Shown here piece by piece: positions 7,868 to 11,805 of a stretch of DNA of 11,805 bases. Each line of letters begins with the position of its first letter. The first letter of the stretch is position 1. A program made the position numbers and the translations under genes. Where the stretch lies: positions 1 to 11,805 of the forward strand of contig CALGTJ010000030.1 in NCBI GenBank assembly GCA_937901435.1, in the 5' to 3' direction. The DNA is from an uncultured Rhodobacter sp. (lineage in GTDB: Bacteria > Pseudomonadota > Alphaproteobacteria > Rhodobacterales > Rhodobacteraceae). The notes below the pieces were generated by a model. The model had not been told where the DNA came from. It did not search any database and saw nothing but the letters and a program-made list of their open reading frames with translations.

Positions 7868-8731
7868 GTGGATTTCTACGTTCCGACACGCGACGAGATC
7901 TTGGAAGCCGTCCAAGCGCAATCCGCACCACTTGTCTTCGACAGCCCCCACAGTGGCACATGGCACCCGCCTGACTTTGCATTCGTCTGCGACAAACAGC
8001 GGCTACGCAGGGCTGAGGACACTTATGTTGACGCGTTATGGGCTGCCGCACCGGCCGCTGGTTGCGGATACTTAAGAGCCTTCTTTCCGCGCAGTTATAT
8101 AGATCCGAACCGCGCAGAGACCGACATCGACGAAACGCTCTTTGAAGCACCGTGGCCCGACCCGGTGGAACCGGGAAAGAAGTCCAAGGCGGGTATGGGG
8201 TTGATCCGCCGATTGTCGCTGCCGGACGAACCGATCTATGATCGCCAGTTGTCGATTGCCGAAGGTCAACACCGGATCCGGCACTATTATCAACCCTATC
8301 ATGCAACACTGGAGCAGTTGATCGGTGCCGCATTTGCCAAGTGGGGAAGCGTTTGGCACATCAATTGCCATTCGATGAAAGAGCACGGCAACGCGATGAA
8401 TATCGATGCAGGACGGCGACGTGCCGATTTTGTGCTAGGTGACCGCGAGGGAACGACCTGTGGTCCGGAGTTATTGCATACGGTGCGGTCGTTCCTGACC
8501 GACAAAGGTTACTCGGTGTCCTTGAATGATCCCTACAAGGGTCTGGAACTTGTCCGACGCCATGGTCGCCCGTCCGAGGGAAGACATTCGTTGCAGATCG
8601 AGATCAACCGGGCGCTTTTTCTCGACGAAGTGCCCGTAGAAAAGACCGGAAACTTTGCCCGCCTCCAGTCAGATCTAGCCGAACTGATTTGTGTTCTAGT
8701 CGAGGCGCAAACCGCCGAATCTGTCAACTAA
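7868..8731 (+). CDS. N-formylglutamate amidohydrolase family protein
   Basis: A 287-residue metal-dependent amidase of the family that releases formate and glutamate from N-formylglutamate, the last step of one histidine-degradation route. Family landmarks are FDSPHSG (24-30), RSYIDPNR (75-82), HINCHSM (164-170), GDREGTTC (191-198) and a C-terminal block with YKGLELVRRHG (223-233) and LQIEINRALF (242-251). The start is GTG at 7868, three bases after the preceding ATPase stop. It therefore appears to be the last gene of the transporter operon and probably acts on an imported compound. No other hut genes are nearby, so a role in histidine degradation is not supported by context. The true substrate could be another N-formyl or N-acyl amino acid. 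Its 3' end overlaps the convergent gene by 8 bp. Confidence 0.9.
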   Translation: MDFYVPTRDEILEAVQAQSAPLVFDSPHSGTWHPPDFAFVCDKQRLRRAEDTYVDALWAAAPAAGCGYLRAFFPRSYIDPNRAETDIDETLFEAPWPDPVEPGKKSKAGMGLIRRLSLPDEPIYDRQLSIAEGQHRIRHYYQPYHATLEQLIGAAFAKWGSVWHINCHSMKEHGNAMNIDAGRRRADFVLGDREGTTCGPELLHTVRSFLTDKGYSVSLNDPYKGLELVRRHGRPSEGRHSLQIEINRALFLDEVPVEKTGNFARLQSDLAELICVLVEAQTAESVN

Positions 8732-9680
8732 TCCAGCGTCCTAGTCGAACTGCAGTTGCCCCCGGGGTAAGCCGACGGCTTGGCATGATCAGAACACATC
8801 CATCATGCGGCGCGCGGATTTCCTTATCCCCGTCTTTACCGATCATTTCGCCTTTGGCCAACGTCTCAAGCCCTGTGAATTGCTGCGCAAACTCAAAACT
8901 CTCGGTTTCGACGGTGACTGGCTTCAAGACCTCAACAACCCTCTGTGTTGACGGCAAGGGACGCAAATGCGGTGCGGCCACATCGGCGTCGATCATGTCA
9001 TGCAAAAGAAGCCAGCGATAAACACTGTCGATGGCGACCGGTCCTGCGTCGGCTTCCCAATGCTGCCCGCATTCGATCAGTACGGCCGTCTTGGCGCTGT
9101 CCGGATCACCAAACCCACCATAGTCCCTCAAACGACACCCGGCTGCGTGACCCGTATCTGCGACGATGATGTCCGGGGTCCCAAGTTCCTTTGACATCGC
9201 GACACTCTTGTCCAGCTGTCCCGCTACAATCACCGGCGCGGTCTTGTGTTGCATGGAATGTACGTCGAACAACAAATCAACCGTGTCGATCAATGGGCGG
9301 ATTGCCCGAGCGCGCTCCAACTCGCGCGAGTGTCGGTCGCCATCGAGTGTTTCGCCATCCCAGACCCGGTTCATGTCCTCATCCAGAAACCGGCTCGCCA
9401 TGGGGTCTTCAACGTCGAATGCCTGATAGGCGGCAATATTCGAGAAACCCAAGGTCAGCTTGCCGATCTTGGGTCTGATACCTGCCTTGAACAGATGCTC
9501 GAGTGCGATCACGCCACACACTTCGTTGCCGTGAACCAGCGCGTTGATCAGAACGTGAGGGCCCGAGACACCGCTGTCGAAACTTGTGTAATAGTCGACA
9601 CCAGTATTTCCGCTTTTGTACGGCGTGATGTCAGGAAACGTCAGTTCGAGCGGATACTTGTTGGGGTCGGTGGCGCTCAT
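8724..9680 (-). CDS. Aspartoacylase/succinylglutamate desuccinylase (AspA/AstE) family zinc hydrolase
   Basis: A 318-residue zinc-carboxypeptidase-fold hydrolase. This family cleaves N-acetylaspartate (AspA), N-succinylglutamate (AstE) or related N-acyl amino acids. Zinc-site and substrate motifs are visible: HGNE (50-53, H50 and E53), DMNR (102-105), DVHSM (139-143, H141) and IECGQH (202-207, E203 as probable catalytic glutamate). A C-terminal beta domain (about 245-318), including KGEMIGKDGDKEIRAPHDG, is also family-like. ATG 9680 overlaps the upstream gene stop as ATGA, with AGG (plus-strand 9688-9690) 7 nt away. The long upstream in-frame extension would run through that gene in another frame and is discarded. 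No other arginine-succinyltransferase pathway genes are present, so AstE function proper is unlikely from context. The family is sure and the acyl group is open. Confidence 0.88.
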   Translation of the reverse strand: MSATDPNKYPLELTFPDITPYKSGNTGVDYYTSFDSGVSGPHVLINALVHGNEVCGVIALEHLFKAGIRPKIGKLTLGFSNIAAYQAFDVEDPMASRFLDEDMNRVWDGETLDGDRHSRELERARAIRPLIDTVDLLFDVHSMQHKTAPVIVAGQLDKSVAMSKELGTPDIIVADTGHAAGCRLRDYGGFGDPDSAKTAVLIECGQHWEADAGPVAIDSVYRWLLLHDMIDADVAAPHLRPLPSTQRVVEVLKPVTVETESFEFAQQFTGLETLAKGEMIGKDGDKEIRAPHDGCVLIMPSRRLTPGATAVRLGRWIS

Positions 9681-11104
9681 GATGTCGCCTGTTTGACGAT
9701 TGGCGGCTCGACACCTTCCGGCAACGGACAAACATAAGGGATTTTCTGCAGATAGGCGGAATGTGTCTCCTTGGCTTTTGCACGAAGCGATGGATCTTCG
9801 ATTGCACGCTTCGCCGTCGCCGCCATGACCTTGGCCGCGTAGACCATTCCCTTGTGTGCCGCCGGCACCTTGCCCTGCGCCACCGTTTGCCACGTATGGA
9901 ACGGGGTGCCCACCGCGCAGGTCGCAATGCGCGCCTGAACGGTTGGCACAGCCCAACTGACATCGCCCACATCCGTTGATCCGTCACCGCCCGCGCCCGG
10001 CAGATCGAGGGGAGCCACGAAATCGCAGAGCGCCAAACCTTCCTCGGGCGGCGGCATGCCGCAGCGCCGGAAGGAGACAGCAATGTCGTCTTCGGTCAGC
10101 GTCTTTTGGATCTCGCGCGCAAAGGCGCGGTCCTCATCGTCAAAGGGGATCGGACCGAGGCGGTCCAACTCAGCTTGCATGGCCTCTTCCAATGGCCGGT
10201 TGCCAATCAAATTTGAAACACCGGTGAACACGTTACTTTCCACGCGTGTTTCGGTCATCAGTGCGGCGCCTTCTGCGATCTTTTTCACCCGCTCAATCAG
10301 TGAGCGCAGACCGGGAAGATCTCTGGCACGCACCAATTGGCGCACCGTAGCGCGATGCTGGACCACATTCGGCGCAACGCCACCCGCATCAAGATAGGCA
10401 TAATGCACCCGCGCGTCGTCCGGCATGTGTTCACGCATGTAATTAACGCCGATATTCATCAACTCGACCGCATCCAATGCACTGCGGCCAAGCTCAGGCG
10501 AAGCGGCGGCGTGAGACGCCTTTCCATGAAAGGTGAAATCAATGCGTGTGTTGGCCAGCGAATTCGCCCTGCTTACTGCCGTAAAAGTCGCCGGGTGCCA
10601 AGAAATGGCGACATCGACATCGTCAAAAAGACCCTCACGCACCATAAACGCCTTAGCGGCTCCGCCTTCTTCTGCAGGACAACCGTAGTAGCGCACACGC
10701 GCCTTGATACCGGACTCTTCCAGCCAGTCCTTAACGGCTATGGCGGCCAGCAAAGCTGCTGCCCCCAAAAGATTATGCCCACAGCCATGGCCATTCCCCC
10801 CATCTTCAAGCGGGCTCGGCTCGGCAATACCAGGCTCCTGACTGAGATAGGGCAGAGCATCGAATTCACCGAGGATCGCAACAACCGGGCCCTCATCACC
10901 AGCCTCGCCAAGCACCGCCGTCGGAATACCTGCCGCGTTCTCGGTTACGCGAAAGCCTTTTTCGGTCAGCATCGCCGTATGCTCAGCCACGGATCGATAT
11001 TCGTTATAGAGAGTTTCCGGCATGTCGAAAACGCGGTCGGACAGTCCGATCAAATCACGCTTGTGGCGGTCGACATTGTCCCAGATCACGTCAGAATTCT
11101 GCAT
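9677..11104 (-). CDS. abgB: AbgB-like M20 amidohydrolase (p-aminobenzoyl-glutamate hydrolase subunit B family)
   Basis: A 475-residue M20D peptidase, close to the 481 residues of E. coli AbgB, which with AbgA splits p-aminobenzoyl-glutamate into p-aminobenzoate and glutamate. Recognisable AbgB-type blocks are LGEFDALPYLSQ (78-89), NGHGCGHNLLG (104-114, ligands C108 and H110), PAEEGG (143-148, E145 catalytic and E146), FMVREG (153-158), H170, LGRSALDAVELM (206-217), STDVGDVSW (376-384), GTPFHTWQ (399-406, H403) and AHKGM (416-420). All metal residues are intact. ATG 11104 has CTCCT on the plus strand (AGGAG, 11112-11116) 7 nt upstream. Longer in-frame starts lack this and add unrelated residues. 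It leads a two-gene operon with the AspA/AstE-like gene. No AbgA partner or AbgT transporter is present, so it may act alone on imported aryl- or acyl-amino acids. Confidence 0.88.
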   Translation of the reverse strand: MQNSDVIWDNVDRHKRDLIGLSDRVFDMPETLYNEYRSVAEHTAMLTEKGFRVTENAAGIPTAVLGEAGDEGPVVAILGEFDALPYLSQEPGIAEPSPLEDGGNGHGCGHNLLGAAALLAAIAVKDWLEESGIKARVRYYGCPAEEGGAAKAFMVREGLFDDVDVAISWHPATFTAVSRANSLANTRIDFTFHGKASHAAASPELGRSALDAVELMNIGVNYMREHMPDDARVHYAYLDAGGVAPNVVQHRATVRQLVRARDLPGLRSLIERVKKIAEGAALMTETRVESNVFTGVSNLIGNRPLEEAMQAELDRLGPIPFDDEDRAFAREIQKTLTEDDIAVSFRRCGMPPPEEGLALCDFVAPLDLPGAGGDGSTDVGDVSWAVPTVQARIATCAVGTPFHTWQTVAQGKVPAAHKGMVYAAKVMAATAKRAIEDPSLRAKAKETHSAYLQKIPYVCPLPEGVEPPIVKQATS

Positions 11105-11147
11105 TGCCACTCTCCTGTTGGTCGGGTGTTTCTCGCAAAATTTCACA

Positions 11148-11160
11148 TGACTTGCAGTCA
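11148..11160. promoter_or_regulatory. Short dyad at a possible abgB-like promoter
   Basis: A perfect inverted repeat, TGACT (11148-11152) and AGTCA (11156-11160), has a 3-bp centre and lies about 45-55 bp before the abgB-like start. Read on the minus strand, bases 11161-11156 give TTGACT, close to a -35 hexamer. The sequence 17 bp beyond (TTGCGA) is a poor -10, so the promoter call is weak. Such a dyad over a -35 element would suit a repressor. Confidence 0.25.
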
Positions 11161-11191
11161 ATGGCAAGCAATCAAAAACGCTAAAGATCAT

Positions 11192-11216
11192 CGCCAATCA
11201 CGGGTGTGATTTGGCG
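11192..11216. promoter_or_regulatory. Near-perfect inverted repeat upstream of the abgB-like operon
   Basis: CGCCAATCAC (11192-11201) and GTGATTTGGCG (11206-11216) form a 10-bp stem with one unpaired base around a 4-nt GGGT loop, 88 bp upstream of the abgB-like start codon. Neither strand has a clear T-run directly after it, which argues against a standard intrinsic terminator. A regulator-binding site upstream of the minus-strand operon is the likelier reading. The sequence does not match a family of sites that I can name. Confidence 0.35.
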
Positions 11217-11697
11217 TAAGGCCCCCGTTGTCGAGCGTTGCTTCGGATGGGTCGATGTTACATAGCACCGCCGCCACCGACGGTCATATCCATTGACGAA
11301 ACCTCTCGCTGCAAGACTTTCTGCCGATGCCAGAAAAGCAGGTGGCTCACAGCCGTCGACTCGTCCGCTTTGTCCGCGATGCATACCTCCGAGGACGGAA
11401 ATGCTGCAGGGTGCATGAATGGCCGCTCTTGGTATGCCGCGCCGCGGTAAGGTTAATCTTGGTGAATGTCGGCTCTGGGCCGTTCATGTTGGTCGGGGCG
11501 AGATCGTTTGGCAGGATCGCTGCGATGCGGCTAACGGCAGCAAGGAGCCCATATCGACTAAGGCTGTTCTGGTGCGAAGACTCTTACTGTCCATTGGGGT
11601 CCATGGAACCAAGCCGTTCGCACATAAAATCGTATTGTTGGAAGGCATGTGCTACCGTGTTCCGGCAGGGTATCCTGTCGAAAACAAGGGCGTAAAA
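11217..11697. other. Stretch of about 480 bp without a supportable gene
   Basis: No reading frame here has a convincing start, Shine-Dalgarno sequence or family motif on either strand. The longest candidates (for example plus 11327-11695 and plus 11419 onward) give Arg/Cys/Leu-rich or mixed products with no recognisable domain. No tRNA, tandem repeat or clear terminator is visible. It may be a decayed gene or a long upstream region. Confidence 0.4.
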
Positions 11698-11805
11698 ATG
11701 GAAAAGATGAAGATCTGCGTCAATGTAAGACGAAGCGTTTCCATCATGGGATCGCTAATAGTTCTTTTCATCGCAACGTTAATACCGGCTTACGCTGATG
11801 AGTAG
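11698..11805 (+). CDS. Possible 35-residue signal-peptide-like small protein or truncated secreted-protein remnant
   Basis: ATG 11698 is preceded by AAGGG (11686-11690) at 7-nt spacing. The 35-residue product has a basic start (MEKMK...VRR), a hydrophobic run (SLIVLFIATLI, about 18-28) and PAYADE at the end, which resembles a cleavage site after AYA. A TAG stop follows two residues later, so the predicted mature protein would be only DE. It uses codons uncommon in the surrounding GC-rich genes (AGA, ATA, CTA, TTA, GTA). The same frame is open back to an ATG at 11419, giving 128 residues, but the upstream part resembles no family I know. It could be a remnant of a secreted protein cut by a premature stop, a small membrane peptide, or chance. 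The stop coincides with the window end, so downstream context is missing. Confidence 0.35.
   Translation: MEKMKICVNVRRSVSIMGSLIVLFIATLIPAYADE

Noticed and set aside
6827..7966. Long minus-strand open frame opposite the second ATPase
   Set aside because: It is antisense to a fully motif-supported ABC ATPase and shows no domain. Long antisense frames are expected in GC-rich genes.
8724..9680. Ectoine-degradation DoeB as identity for the AspA/AstE-like gene
   Set aside because: The motif spacing and DVHSM block look more AspA/AstE-like, and no ectoine hydrolase (DoeA) or ectoine transporter genes are nearby.
10337..11209. Plus-strand open frame opposite the AbgB-like gene
   Set aside because: It is the antisense shadow of a gene with all M20 metal-binding motifs, and the product has no domain signature.
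11227..11250. Plus-strand VVERCFGW, reminiscent of the C-terminal VVERxFxW motif of IS5-type transposases
   Set aside because: Only eight residues match, a stop follows four residues later, the preceding residues do not fit, and no other transposase segment or terminal repeat was found. A chance match is likelier.

Overview
The window looks like chromosomal DNA of an alphaproteobacterium, most likely Rhodobacterales/Roseobacter-type. This is inferred from moderately high GC, the ATGA-overlap gene packing, and the style of the dipeptide-type ABC transporter, ArgE-type deacetylase and N-formylglutamate amidohydrolase proteins. No rRNA, tRNA, CRISPR array, complete insertion sequence or phage gene is visible.

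Layout, left to right. (1) Positions 1-309, minus strand: the N-terminal part of a gamma-glutamylcyclotransferase-like gene that runs off the left edge. (2) 494-1663, minus strand: an ArgE/M20-type N-acyl-amino-acid deacetylase. (3) 1664-1930: a divergent control region with a possible operator. (4) 1931-8731, plus strand: one operon with a family-5 periplasmic binding protein, a strong intercistronic hairpin, two permeases, two ATPases (three successive ATGA start/stop overlaps) and an N-formylglutamate amidohydrolase. (5) 8724-11104, minus strand: a two-gene operon, also ATGA-coupled, with an AbgB-like M20 amidohydrolase followed by an aspartoacylase/succinylglutamate desuccinylase-family hydrolase. 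It converges on the transporter operon with an 8-bp overlap. (6) 11105-11805: a mostly non-coding stretch with inverted repeats near the abgB-like start and, at the right edge, a very short reading frame that encodes little more than a signal peptide.

How the genes fit together (inference): the transporter imports small peptides or acylated amino acids. Four hydrolases from four amide-cleaving families then remove the acyl cap: acetyl (ArgE-like), formyl (formylglutamate amidohydrolase), succinyl or acetyl (AspA/AstE-like) and aryl (AbgB-like). With the gamma-glutamylcyclotransferase-like gene at the edge, nearly every enzyme belongs to a family whose textbook substrate is a glutamate or aspartate conjugate or a close derivative. 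I read this as a scavenging locus for N-blocked amino acids or glutamyl conjugates. The substrate cannot be read from sequence, and no local regulator gene is present.

The most unusual protein feature is a roughly 125-residue extracytoplasmic insertion in the second permease, between its first membrane segment and the LGTD motif.
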